A stretch of DNA of 64,000 nucleotides from assembly GCF_007997085.1 (NCBI RefSeq), contig NZ_VORR01000004.1, positions 54,333 through 118,332 of the forward strand. The letters run 5' to 3'. Position 1 is the stretch's first letter, and every line of letters starts with the position of its first letter. The translations under genes and the position numbers were made by a program. Below, in pieces: positions 35,082-44,688 of the stretch. Source of the stretch: Polaribacter sp. IC066 (GTDB lineage Bacteria; Bacteroidota; Bacteroidia; Flavobacteriales; Flavobacteriaceae). The notes under the pieces are model-generated. The model did not search any database. It was not told the origin of the DNA and worked only from the letters and a program-made list of their open reading frames with translations.

Positions 35082-36392
35082 CTATCCTCCAAAGTCATCA
35101 AAACGGATGCTTTCATCTGGCATACCAAAATCTTCGCCCATTTTTTGAACCGCTTTGTTCATTAATGGTGGTCCACAGAAATATAATTCCATATCTTCTG
35201 GTGACTCATGATGATTTAAGTAGTTATCTATAACACAATTATGTATAAAGCCTACAAAACCATCTCCCGTTTCATCGTCTAAATCTTTTTTCACTTTCCA
35301 ATTGTCCTCTTCTAAAGGATCGGACAATGCGATATAGAATTTAAAGTTTGGAAAATCTTTTTCTAAAGCTCTAAAGTGCTCAATATAAAATAATTCTGCT
35401 TTAGAACGTCCTCCGTACCAGTAAGTAACAATTCTACCAGTCTTTAATGTTCTGAATAAGTGGTATAAGTGAGAACGCATTGGCGCCATACCTGCACCAC
35501 CACCAACATACAACATCTCTGAATCAGACTCATTAATAAAGAATTCTCCGTAAGGACCTGAAATAATACATTTATCGCCTTTCTTTAAACCAAAAATATA
35601 AGAAGATGCAACACCTGGATTTACATCCATCCAATCACCTTTTGCTCTATCAAACGGCGGCGTCGCAATACGAACATTCAACATAATTTCTCTTCCTTCT
35701 GCAGGAAAAGACGCCATAGAATATGCTCTTTCTACAGTTTCATTATTCTTCATTACTAATGGTCTCAACTTAAATTTATCCCATTCAGCTTTGAATTTAT
35801 CGGGTCTGTCATGCTCCTCTGGATGTGCTGTAATATCCATATCAGCAAACTTTACTTCACAAGGAGGAATCTCTATTTGAATATACCCCCCTGCTTTATA
35901 CCCCATATCTTTAGGAATTTCAACAACAAATTCCTTAATAAATGAAGCCACATTGTAATTTCTTACAACCACTGCATCCCATTTCTTAATTCCGAATACC
36001 TCTTCAGGAATCGAAATGTTCATGTCTTGTTTTACTTTAACCTGACATGCTAAACGAGCACCGCTTTTTAATTCTTTTCTAGAAAAGTGAGGTACTTCTG
36101 TAGGCAAAGCTTCACCTCCACCATCGTTTACGTGGCATTCGCATTGTATACATGTCCCACCACCTCCACAAGCAGATGGTAAAAATATTTTATTACTACT
36201 TAAAGTCGTTAATAAAGAATCACCTGAAGCTACTTCAATCTCTCGTTCACCATTAATCATAATCTTTACGGGACCTGATGGCGATAATTTTTGTTTTACA
36301 AAAAGTAATACTGTTATTAATAATAAAGCTACTATTAAAAATGCGGATACTGTTGCTATAACAGTTCCTGTTGTTCCTGCTGCTAAAATCAT
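35082..36392 (-). CDS. nqrF: Na+-translocating NADH:quinone reductase subunit F
   Basis: The 436-residue NADH-oxidising subunit. One N-terminal membrane helix (about 12-33) anchors a [2Fe-2S] domain with Cys75, Cys81, Cys84 and Cys116. A ferredoxin-reductase-like FAD domain (with AYSMASFPAEG) and a NAD-binding domain (GGGAGMAPMRSHL, ELYFCGPPLMNKA) follow, ending in the typical FDDFGG. Electrons pass from NADH through FAD and the iron-sulfur centre to the membrane subunits, driving sodium export. It is the last gene of nqrABCDEF, one base after nqrE. Confidence 0.97.
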   Translation of the reverse strand: MILAAGTTGTVIATVSAFLIVALLLITVLLFVKQKLSPSGPVKIMINGEREIEVASGDSLLTTLSSNKIFLPSACGGGGTCIQCECHVNDGGGEALPTEVPHFSRKELKSGARLACQVKVKQDMNISIPEEVFGIKKWDAVVVRNYNVASFIKEFVVEIPKDMGYKAGGYIQIEIPPCEVKFADMDITAHPEEHDRPDKFKAEWDKFKLRPLVMKNNETVERAYSMASFPAEGREIMLNVRIATPPFDRAKGDWMDVNPGVASSYIFGLKKGDKCIISGPYGEFFINESDSEMLYVGGGAGMAPMRSHLYHLFRTLKTGRIVTYWYGGRSKAELFYIEHFRALEKDFPNFKFYIALSDPLEEDNWKVKKDLDDETGDGFVGFIHNCVIDNYLNHHESPEDMELYFCGPPLMNKAVQKMGEDFGMPDESIRFDDFGG

Positions 36393-36393
36393 A

Positions 36394-37119
36394 TTAATTT
36401 AAAGTTTTAGTATTGTTTGCTAATTCATCTTTAACTCCTTTTTTCTCAACTTTTTCAATGGTAGCTTCTGTTTCTTTTACCGGCGCTGCTTCTTCATCTC
36501 CTCCTGTTAACATTCCTCCAAAACTTAAAAAACCTATTCCCATTAAACCTGTAATAATAAATGTAATACCTAAACCTCTTAAGGCTGGTGGCACACTTGA
36601 ATATCTAATCTTTTCACGAATCGCCGCAATTGCTAAAATTGCTAAAAACCAACCAATTCCTGAAGATATTCCGTAATTTAAGGCTAACCCTAAAGACTCT
36701 ATTTCACGAGATTGCATAAATAAACTTCCTCCTAAAATAGCACAATTTACTGCGATTAGCGGTAAAAAAATACCTAGAGAATTATATAAAGACGGAGAAA
36801 ACTTCTCTACTATTATTTCTACTAACTGAACCATTGTTGCAATCGTTGCAATAAACATAATAAAGGAAAGGAAGCCTAAATCGTAATCTGCAAATTCTGG
36901 ACCCAACCAAACTAAAGCCCCTGGCTGCAATAAATACTGATCTAACAACCAGTTTAAAGGAACTGTAATTGCAAGTACAAAGATTACCGCCGCGCCTAAA
37001 CCTACTGCTGTGGTTACTTTTTTAGATACTGCCAAATATGAACACATCCCTAAAAAGACAGCAAAAACCATGTTATCAATAAATACGGCCTTAAAAAATA
37101 ATTCTAAATGTTCTATCAT
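36394..37119 (-). CDS. nqrE: Na+-translocating NADH:quinone reductase subunit E
   Basis: A 241-residue membrane subunit of the RnfA/NqrE family with six hydrophobic segments. Conserved segments include MCSYLAVSKKV and NCAILGGSLF, which carry the cysteines proposed to hold an intramembrane iron centre with NqrD. It is about 40 residues longer than the usual NqrE of about 200: after the last membrane segment comes a charged tail rich in Glu and Lys (GGDEEAAPVKETEATIEKVE). An 82-base gap separates it from nqrD, the only sizeable gap in the operon. Confidence 0.95.
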   Translation of the reverse strand: MIEHLELFFKAVFIDNMVFAVFLGMCSYLAVSKKVTTAVGLGAAVIFVLAITVPLNWLLDQYLLQPGALVWLGPEFADYDLGFLSFIMFIATIATMVQLVEIIVEKFSPSLYNSLGIFLPLIAVNCAILGGSLFMQSREIESLGLALNYGISSGIGWFLAILAIAAIREKIRYSSVPPALRGLGITFIITGLMGIGFLSFGGMLTGGDEEAAPVKETEATIEKVEKKGVKDELANNTKTLN

Positions 37120-37201
37120 TTTATTATAATTTTCAGTTTTCAGTTTTTAGTATTTAATTCGCATTTAATTGCAAATAAAACTACCCACTGTTAACTAATT
37201 T

Positions 37202-37846
37202 TTAATCTTCTATTAACTCTTTGTTTCTACTACGTTGCACCCAAATAATTAGGCCTACAATAATCAAGGCCATTGGTGGCATAAGCATAAAGCCATTATT
37301 TTCATAACCTGTAGAAAATAAACCAGTTTTTTCGATTGGATCACCTAAAACAGGAATTCCGAATAAAGTTCCTGCTCCTAAAAGTTCTCTAAAAAAACCA
37401 ACTAAAATTAAAATAACGGCATACCCTAATGCATTTCCTATTCCATCTAAAAAAGATCGGTAAGGACCATTTGCTAGAGCAAAAGCCTCAAAACGTCCCA
37501 TGATAATACAGTTGGTAATGATTAACCCGATAAATACCGAAAGTGTTTTACTCAACTCAAAAGCATAAGCCTTTAAAAATTGATCTACGACAATTACGAG
37601 AGATGCAACAACAATAAGTTGTACAATAATTCTAATTTTTGAAGGGATTAAGTTACGCAATAAAGATATTACAACATTACCCACGCCCATTACAAATAAT
37701 ACCGCTATACCCATTACAAGCGATGCTTTTAAATCTGCGGTAATTGCTAGTGCTGAACAGATTCCTAAAACCTGAATTGTAATAGGATTATTATCTGCTA
37801 AAGGATCTGTAATTAATTTTGTGTCTTTTTTTGAAAGTATTGCCAT
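37202..37846 (-). CDS. nqrD: Na+-translocating NADH:quinone reductase subunit D
   Basis: A 214-residue membrane subunit of the RnfE/NqrD family with six predicted helices. It has the conserved IGLIITNCIIMGRFEAFA segment, whose cysteine pairs with that of NqrE, and GLGYA-like motifs toward the C-terminus. It forms part of the sodium channel and electron path across the membrane. The start is one base after the nqrC stop. Confidence 0.96.
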   Translation of the reverse strand: MAILSKKDTKLITDPLADNNPITIQVLGICSALAITADLKASLVMGIAVLFVMGVGNVVISLLRNLIPSKIRIIVQLIVVASLVIVVDQFLKAYAFELSKTLSVFIGLIITNCIIMGRFEAFALANGPYRSFLDGIGNALGYAVILILVGFFRELLGAGTLFGIPVLGDPIEKTGLFSTGYENNGFMLMPPMALIIVGLIIWVQRSRNKELIED

Positions 37847-37847
37847 A

Positions 37848-38657
37848 CTAGTTTATTGTTGTATTTAATTCCTGAAAAAATGGCATATACAATTTTAAAT
37901 CATTCTTTATCATTGCAGATACTCCATCACCTGTTATCGTTGCACCCGCTAAAGCATCAACTTCGTAGTCATCTTTAATTTCATTTTTAGGATCATTATT
38001 CCCTTTAGCTACGTCAATTCCTTTAAACACACCTGAATCAGATAATAATTTTTCACCATAAAAATCGTCCATAAAGTAACGTTGCTTAATATTAGAACCC
38101 AAACCTGGAGTTTCTGCGGCATGATCAAAAAATGCCCCTTTAACCACCATATCCTTGTCTAGGGCTATAAAACCCCAAATGGCATCCCATAAACCTTTTC
38201 CTCTAATTGGTGCAATATAAACCGTCTCACCGTTTTGCTGTCCAACAAATAGTGGTAAAAAACGAGATTTCCCATTTTTTGCCCTAGTTTGCTGTTTTTT
38301 AACATCTATTAAATAAGGCTCTTTTCCTTTTCCTTCATCTTTAGAATCCATAAACTCTTGGCGTGTCATTTGCCCGATGATTTTACCATCTTTAGATTCT
38401 AAAACTAATTGTTCTGAAACATTTGTTTTAAACTTGTTCGCAACTTTATCTGTTGAAACAAATGTAATATCCCCAGAACCTTCATTATCATTTACACCCA
38501 AAGCATATAGAATATTCTGTTGCTTTTCCATCCGCATATTCTCTTTGATTTGAGGCTTCAAAGAAGAAGCTGTGAACGCTAAAAGCGAACCTACTACAAC
38601 CACCATGATAATGGCGAATAGTATTGTGTATGAATTTTTGTCTGTGTTAACTGCCAT
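37848..38657 (-). CDS. nqrC: Na+-translocating NADH:quinone reductase subunit C
   Basis: A 269-residue subunit with one N-terminal membrane helix (about 11-31) and a periplasmic FMN-binding domain. The covalent FMN site is DALAGATITG, with Thr240 as the expected phosphoester-linked residue. GKGLWDAIWG and HAAETPGLG are typical NqrC motifs. Flavinylation needs an ApbE transferase, not encoded in this window. It starts four bases after nqrB ends. Confidence 0.96.
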   Translation of the reverse strand: MAVNTDKNSYTILFAIIMVVVVGSLLAFTASSLKPQIKENMRMEKQQNILYALGVNDNEGSGDITFVSTDKVANKFKTNVSEQLVLESKDGKIIGQMTRQEFMDSKDEGKGKEPYLIDVKKQQTRAKNGKSRFLPLFVGQQNGETVYIAPIRGKGLWDAIWGFIALDKDMVVKGAFFDHAAETPGLGSNIKQRYFMDDFYGEKLLSDSGVFKGIDVAKGNNDPKNEIKDDYEVDALAGATITGDGVSAMIKNDLKLYMPFFQELNTTIN

Positions 38658-38661
38658 AATA

Positions 38662-39876
38662 TTATGCTGTTTTTACTTTTAAACGTTTCATTCTTTTGGT
38701 TACATTTCCTTTCACAACGTAGTGATCTATTGTTGGCGCAAATACATTCATCAATAAAATTGCTAAAAACACGCCTTCAGGATATGCCGGGTTAAATACC
38801 CGAATCATTATGGAAAGGAAACCAATTAAGAAACCATAAATCCATTTTCCTTTATTCGTTTGCGATCCTGTTACGGGATCTGTAGCCATAAAGACTGCAC
38901 CAAATGCCAAACCACCTATTGTTAAATGTTCCCACCAAACGGTGTTCATTAAACCGTAAAACTTACTAGTTTCTGTGATAATGTCGAAGGCAACAATTTG
39001 ATTAAAAATTAACCCCATTGCGGCAGCTCCCACAAATACTGAAAGAATAATTCTCCAACTTCCTATTTTTGTGAAGATTAAAATTGATGCTCCAATTAAA
39101 ATTAAAAAGGTAGATGTTTCTCCTACAGAACCCGGTATAAAACCCATAAACTTATCAAATGTAGAATACGCTACTTCTTGATTTTGAGCGTAACTACCTA
39201 AAATAGTTTCTCCAGAAATTGCATCTGCAGTTCCTGTTCTTTCTACGGCATCGTAGACCCAAACTTTATCCCCAGACATCCATGTTGGATATGCAAAAAA
39301 CAAAAAAGCTCTAATGGTTAATGCAGGATTTAAGATATTCATTCCTGTACCACCAAATACTTCTTTACCAATTACAACACCAAAAACAACAGCTACTGAA
39401 AGCATCCAAAGAGGTGTATCTACAGGTACAATTAATGGTACTAACATTCCTGTTACCAAATACCCTTCTTCTACTTCATGGCCTTTTATAACTGCGAATA
39501 TAAATTCGACTAAAAGACCAACACCGTAAGAAACAATTACTAATGGTAAAACTTTAATAATTCCAATCCACAAATTATCTAATGTTAGAAAAGAGCCTAA
39601 AATAGTAAATTCTGATGTGATTCCATTCGCTGCATCTATAGCGGCATAATACTGATAACCAGCATTAAACATCCCAAACAACAAACAAGGAAGCAAAGCC
39701 ACAATGACAATATTCATTGTACGCTTTAAGTCGTCTGCTGCCTTGATGTGAGTTCCTCCTGCGTGAGTAACTTCATTCGGTAAATATAAAAAGGTATGGA
39801 TTGCGTTAAATGCAGGCGCCATTTTAGTACCTCTATATTTTTCTTTTAAATTGTGTAAGTTTCCTTTAAAGCTCAT
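38662..39876 (-). CDS. nqrB: Na+-translocating NADH:quinone reductase subunit B
   Basis: A 404-residue polytopic subunit with about ten membrane helices. Family motifs include MNIVIVALLPCLLFG, GKEVFGGTGMNILNPAL and FMATDPVTGSQTNKGKW. The covalent FMN attachment site is SGET at 221-224, Thr224, where many homologues have SGAT. NqrB also carries riboflavin and the quinone-proximal part of the sodium path. It starts four bases after nqrA. Confidence 0.96.
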   Translation of the reverse strand: MSFKGNLHNLKEKYRGTKMAPAFNAIHTFLYLPNEVTHAGGTHIKAADDLKRTMNIVIVALLPCLLFGMFNAGYQYYAAIDAANGITSEFTILGSFLTLDNLWIGIIKVLPLVIVSYGVGLLVEFIFAVIKGHEVEEGYLVTGMLVPLIVPVDTPLWMLSVAVVFGVVIGKEVFGGTGMNILNPALTIRAFLFFAYPTWMSGDKVWVYDAVERTGTADAISGETILGSYAQNQEVAYSTFDKFMGFIPGSVGETSTFLILIGASILIFTKIGSWRIILSVFVGAAAMGLIFNQIVAFDIITETSKFYGLMNTVWWEHLTIGGLAFGAVFMATDPVTGSQTNKGKWIYGFLIGFLSIMIRVFNPAYPEGVFLAILLMNVFAPTIDHYVVKGNVTKRMKRLKVKTA

Positions 39877-39880
39877 AATC

Positions 39881-41230
39881 TTATCCTAATTCTTCTCTCA
39901 TTAAATCTAAACCTTCACGAATTATCTTTTGGTGAGGCTGTTTAGATACACAAATAAATTCTGTTAGTGCAAAATCTTCAGGTGCTACTTCGTAACCACC
40001 TAAAGCTTCCATTTCATCTAAATCTTTATACATAAATGCTTTTAACAATTGCATTGGATAAATATCTAGAGGAAAAACCTCCTCGTAAGAGCCTGTTACT
40101 ACAAAAGCTCTGTGTTCGCCGTTTGTATTGGTATTTAAATCGTATTTTTTCTTTGGTGTTAACCACGAAAAAGTAAGTGCTCTTGAAGTTGATATTTTAT
40201 TGAAAACTGGCTTATTCCATCCAAAAAACTCATAATCATCTCCTTCTGGAATTGCTGTAATTTGATTATCATAATACCCCAAAAAACCATCTTCTTTTAC
40301 TTCTTTTCCAGAAAGTACGTTTCCGCTAATAATTCTTGTGTTATTATTTTGCAAGTTATTTGCGGTAACATCCGCAATATTTGCACCTACAATTGCAGTT
40401 ACATACTGTGGCGTGCTAAACTGAGAACCCGTTAATGCAATTGTTCTTGTCATATTTAACTTCCCTGTTAAAAACAACTCCCCAATAATTATTAAATCTT
40501 GTGGTGTAATTACCCACACAACTTCTCCTTTGTTAATAGGATTTATTTTCGAAATTTGAGTCCCCACATTTCCGGAAGGATGAGGTCCAGAAACCTTGTG
40601 GTGTTCAACGTTCTTTAAATTTGTAAATAAAGAAGATGCTTCTTGCCCCACAGAAAGATGTACTTTACCTTCTGTTAATTTCGAAACTGCAGTAACACCA
40701 GCTTGTAATTCTGCTTCTTTACCTGCTAAAGTGTACTCTAAATCAGCAGCGAGAGGTGCACTTACGTGCCCAGAAATAAAGATTGCTTTTGGTGCTTGAT
40801 TAGGATTTGCGACAACATCATAAGGACGTTGTTTTATAAAAGGCCAACAACCCGAAGTAAATAAGTAATTCTTCACCTCTTCTGCAGACATTACATCTGC
40901 ATCTTTAGTTCCGAAATCTTTATGAACCTGTTTTGTATCTGCGGCAATTTTAACGGCTAACACCTTTCTTCTTGCTCCACGAACTACCTCCATTACTTTG
41001 CCAGAAACAGGACTCAAAAATAAAATGCGCTCATCACTTTTAGAATAAAAAAGTGTATCTCCTGCTTTTACTTCTGCTCCTTCTTTGGCAACAAGTTTGG
41101 GTGTAATTCCATGAAAATCTTCTGGCTTCACGGCATAAACACTACTTAAAGGACTGTTTGTAGTGTTTTTTTCGGCTTCACCAACCAGCTTTATATCCAA
41201 GCCTTTTTTAATACGAATGTCTTTTGACAT
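39881..41230 (-). CDS. nqrA: Na+-translocating NADH:quinone reductase subunit A
   Basis: The 449-residue soluble first subunit, associated with quinone binding in the complex. N-terminal barrel-sandwich motifs (KKGLDIKLVGEA, SPVSGKVMEVVRGARRKVLA) and the central VSGPHPSGNVGTQI and VVWVITPQDLIIIGELF segments are diagnostic. It heads the six-gene operon. A -7 box lies 37 bases upstream of the start. The operon as a whole provides the sodium motive force typical of marine flavobacteria. Confidence 0.96.
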   Translation of the reverse strand: MSKDIRIKKGLDIKLVGEAEKNTTNSPLSSVYAVKPEDFHGITPKLVAKEGAEVKAGDTLFYSKSDERILFLSPVSGKVMEVVRGARRKVLAVKIAADTKQVHKDFGTKDADVMSAEEVKNYLFTSGCWPFIKQRPYDVVANPNQAPKAIFISGHVSAPLAADLEYTLAGKEAELQAGVTAVSKLTEGKVHLSVGQEASSLFTNLKNVEHHKVSGPHPSGNVGTQISKINPINKGEVVWVITPQDLIIIGELFLTGKLNMTRTIALTGSQFSTPQYVTAIVGANIADVTANNLQNNNTRIISGNVLSGKEVKEDGFLGYYDNQITAIPEGDDYEFFGWNKPVFNKISTSRALTFSWLTPKKKYDLNTNTNGEHRAFVVTGSYEEVFPLDIYPMQLLKAFMYKDLDEMEALGGYEVAPEDFALTEFICVSKQPHQKIIREGLDLMREELG

Positions 41231-41266
41231 AGTAATTAGTAATTTTAGTTATCTAGAAAAATCAAG

Positions 41267-41274
41267 CAAATTTA
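41267..41274 (-). promoter_or_regulatory. -7 box of the nqr operon
   Basis: TAAATTTG on the minus strand fits TAnnTTTG, 37 bases before the nqrA ATG. No matching TTTG -33 element. Confidence 0.5.
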
Positions 41275-41391
41275 CGGATTTTGAGTATTATTTTAGATAT
41301 AAATTTAGGCATATATTTGTTAAAATATATTATTTATATCTATTCTAAATAATGACTATTTAAGAAAAATTAAAGTTCATGATATCAGAAA

Positions 41392-41478
41392 TTAAGGAAC
41401 CTTTTTAACAAAAAAATAACCAATAAATAGCATAATAATTGCGATAATTGAAAATAGTTGCACAAAAAGTTTAGTCAT
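41392..41478 (-). CDS. Putative 28-residue single-pass membrane peptide
   Basis: ATG at 41478 to TAA at 41392. The product has a short polar start, one hydrophobic stretch (LFSIIAIIMLFIGYFFV) and a KKVP end, the layout of a bitopic small protein. It lies on the nqr strand, upstream of the nqr promoter. Such short frames are common by chance in AT-rich DNA, so this is only a candidate. Confidence 0.25.
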   Translation of the reverse strand: MTKLFVQLFSIIAIIMLFIGYFFVKKVP

Positions 41479-41616
41479 TACATCTTTGAGATTGGTTAAA
41501 TTTAGCCACAAAGGATGCAATAGGCAATAAAAAATAGTGACCAAGCACAAAAATTAAGCACTACTTTTAATTGAGTTTTTAAACAACCATAGAATTATAG
41601 CTCTAAAATTTAGACA

Positions 41617-42173
41617 TTACCAAAAACTTTTTAGATTCAAATAGATTCTTAAGTTCTTATGCAATTTATAGAGTAGTATTTCTTTTTCTTGTTGAACTAA
41701 AATATAATCTACATCCTTTATCTTAAAAACTTTCGAAATTGCATTCACAATTAATTCAAGAGAAGTCATTTTTTGAAACTCCATTGATACCCGATCAAAA
41801 AGAATTAATCGTTGATTATACATACCCACATCTAGTCTTAATAAAATAAACCATCTTGTCGTTTATACACTTATACACTTGGTTAATTTCACTAATCCTT
41901 TTAACCTATTTTAGTAATTGAATATTATAAAACGTATTTCCATTAAAGCACTAAATTACAATGTTTTAATTACTAAAAATAATCTAACTATGTACAATAT
42001 TCTTACCTTCAATCTACAAAAACCATCTGTATCAAAATTGATTTCAGAGGCAATATCTTTAGAAAAAACATCATTTTACCCAAAAACGTTATGAACTGCA
42101 GATTCATTTTGAGCAACACCTAAATAGCAAATAAAATAAAAAATAAATAAGTTGCACTTTTTAACCAATTCAT
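41617..42173 (-). pseudogene. Relic of a large beta-propeller sensor kinase (first ~180 codons)
   Basis: A broken copy of the start of the sensor kinase gene at 60184-63168. The start codon at 42173 overlaps the stop of the kinase gene in front of it as ATGA, the same junction as in the intact pair. A signal-peptide-like start (MNWLKSATYLFFILFAI) is cut by a TAG. Further on, other frames recover DIASEINFDTDGF, then NQRLILFD, QKMTS and YILVQQEKEILLYKL, each matching the intact sensor almost word for word. The similarity stops at about intact residue 180 and the kinase half is missing. Confidence 0.85.
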
Positions 42174-44062
42174 TTTTTTATGGGTATTGAAAACAAAAAA
42201 GTTGTGCCGTTATTTATTTTGCTATCAATAGAAAGCTTACCGTCCATAATTTTAATTCTTTCTAAAATAGTTTTTAAACCCAAACTATTTTTCTTTTTAT
42301 TGTCATCTACAACAAACCCTTTTCCATTATCCGAGATTAAAGTAACTACTTTATCTTCTTCTTTTTTAATGTTTACCGTTACCGACTTTGCTTTAGCGTG
42401 TTTTACAATGTTCGTTAAACATTCTTGAATTAGTCTGTAAAAGTTAAGTCTTTCATTTTCCTTAAAATAAAGATCTATAGGATCAATATCTCTAGAAAAA
42501 ATTAAATGTGTTTGTTGTTCGTATTCAGTAATTAACTGTGCTATACTTTTAGTTAAACCATATTCTTTTAGCAATGCAGGATACAAGTTTCTAGAAATAC
42601 TTCTTACCTCTTCTAACGCATTCTTGGTTAAAAGTGTAATTTCTTTTTGTTGTGAATTTTGTGCTTTTATTTTTATCAAAGTAAGTTGTTGCCCAACACT
42701 ATCATGTAATTCTCTCGCAATTCTAACTCTTTCTTCTTCTTGCGATTGCAACAAACCTTGTGAGAATTTTTCTTGCTGCAATTTTTCTTTTTTAACGGTG
42801 TTTTTAGCTTTAAATAAAAGAATAAAAATAAAAACAGCTATAAGCCCTAGACCCCCAAACAAAAGCAACTGATTTTTTAGAGCATTTTCAGAGGCTAACA
42901 AAGCAATGTTACTCTCTTGTGCTGCAATTTTTAAGTTCTTTTTTTCTGTTTCATACTGAATCTGAAGGTCATTAATTTTCGTGATTTTCTGAATCGAGAA
43001 TAAACTATCTTGAATTTGATGGTAATTTTTTAGATAGTTATGAGATTTTTTAAAATTGCCAGATTTATATTCAATTTTTGATAACAAATAACAAGCAAAC
43101 CTCTCTTTATGTATGTTTAAGTCTTTCGAAAAGTCAATCGCTTTTAAGGCATATTCTCTCGCTTTAGAAAGATTATTCATCTCTAAATAAGTTTCTGAAA
43201 TATCATTACAAGTATGCGCGGCACTAGAAAATCTTTCTAATGTAACTTTTAATGCTAACGCCCTAAAAAGGTATGCTAGTGATTCTTCATATTTTTCTAA
43301 AAACCGAAAAGAGGAACCTATATTGCCCAAAAAAATAGACCTATTAATTTCAAATCCTCCTTTTTTAGTTTTTTCTAACCCCTTTTCAAAAAGGCTTATT
43401 GCTTTTATAACCAAAGCTCTATTATTGGTTCTTGAGCCCTCTTTTTGATAGCTAGCTCCTAAATTTGTTAAATTCCCGATAATGCCTTTTTCGTTGTTTA
43501 ACCTTTTATAAATATCAATTGCTTTGTAAAAATTTATGCGTGCTTTTTTTAAATCTGGAGTTAGTAGATAAACTTCTCCAATTTTTTCTAGGTGAGCAGC
43601 TATTTGTAGTTCATTCTTGTTTTTATCAGCAATTTTTAATGATGTAAAATAACATTCTAAAGATTTATCAAACTCGAAAATAGTATAGTATAACTGACCT
43701 AATTTAAAATTGCAACTATAAATTTGTGCCACATCATTTGCTTCTAAAAAATAAAACAGCGCCATGTTTATGTACTCTATCGACTTGTAATATTCTTTTT
43801 TTTGATTGTAATAATCGCTAAAATAGACTTGTCCAACCGCAATTAAATTTTTGTTTCCAGCTTTTTTTGAAGCTTCTAATCCGAAAGAAATATTTTTAAA
43901 GGCGTTTTCAAAAATTCCTTCTGCACGGAACTCTGCACCCAATTTGTAATAGGCACTTATTACATCGTTTTTTACTATTTTAGGAGGTTGATTTTCTTCT
44001 TGTGATTAAGATAAATTTAAGAAAAACAAACACAATACATACAACATATATTTTCTCATCAT
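42170..44062 (-). pseudogene. TPR sensor histidine kinase (HPK7) with a stop codon in its signal peptide
   Basis: The open part (590 residues from an internal TTG at 43942) has TPR-type repeats over about residues 1-300, a coiled coil, one membrane helix (about 360) and a HisKA_3/HATPase kinase (RIARELHDSVGQQL with the phospho-His near 410; SDNGKGF). Upstream the frame continues to an ATG at 44062 with a normal signal peptide (MMRKYMLYVLCLFFLNLS), but codon 19 is TAA (44006-44008), where CAA would restore it. The TPR part should be periplasmic, so a product from an internal start would lack its export signal. The gene is either recently inactivated or expressed by readthrough. Confidence 0.8.
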
Positions 44063-44688
44063 AGCGTTTAAGAAGAAATTACAATTAATTATTGAGGAGT
44101 CTAAACATACACTATAAAACTTAAAAGTGTACTGAATTTTAACAAAAAAACAGAAAAGGAACCGTATTTGGTTCATTGTTTAACCATTAAATTTATTATT
44201 TTACAAAGACACCCTATTTATATGCAATGTGAAAATATCCAATATAAATACCATGATCACTAAAAGTGGAAACTATTTATTACCTGCAATGGCCCTAAAA
44301 CGCTGACATTTGTATAGCATCGAAAAACTTGTTTCACTAATTTAACTCTACGATGTCTTGTAGATAAATTTAATTATTTTTTGATTCACTAAAATTTAAA
44401 AAATTAGTATAGCCTTCTTTACTTTATTTTTTTTTGATGAAAGTAAGTAAAAAAGAAATGATTTCTTACATCATTATTTGGATAAAATGGGTGAAATCTA
44501 AAGCATAAAAAAAACCGAAGTAAGCTAACACTTAGGATTATTGGGTAAAAAAATAAAAACTTATTCTAAAAGTTTTAAATGTTGATAGAAGTTGTGACAT
44601 TCTGAACTCGAGTTGTAAAACCTTCGTTAAAATTTTAAAGCTTCTGTTCTCGTTATTTTTTGTTTATTATTTTTCATTTCAACATCTT
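44063..44688. other. Spacer with no recognisable gene
   Basis: About 625 bases between the TPR kinase and the T9SS pseudogene. TATGTTTA on the minus strand (near 44110) is one mismatch from a -7 box and could be the kinase promoter. A small GAACC / GGTTC inverted repeat lies near 44160-44175. The rest is AT-rich with frequent stops in all frames. Confidence 0.4.

Larger units (their letters stand above)
41231..41616. other. Spacer between the nqr operon and the accessory region
   Basis: Contains the nqr -7 box and one small putative membrane-peptide gene (listed separately). It marks the boundary between the conserved nqr block and the rearranged, partly decayed accessory region that begins with a truncated sensor relic at 41617. 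No IS or att-like repeat was recognised at the junction. Confidence 0.45.
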
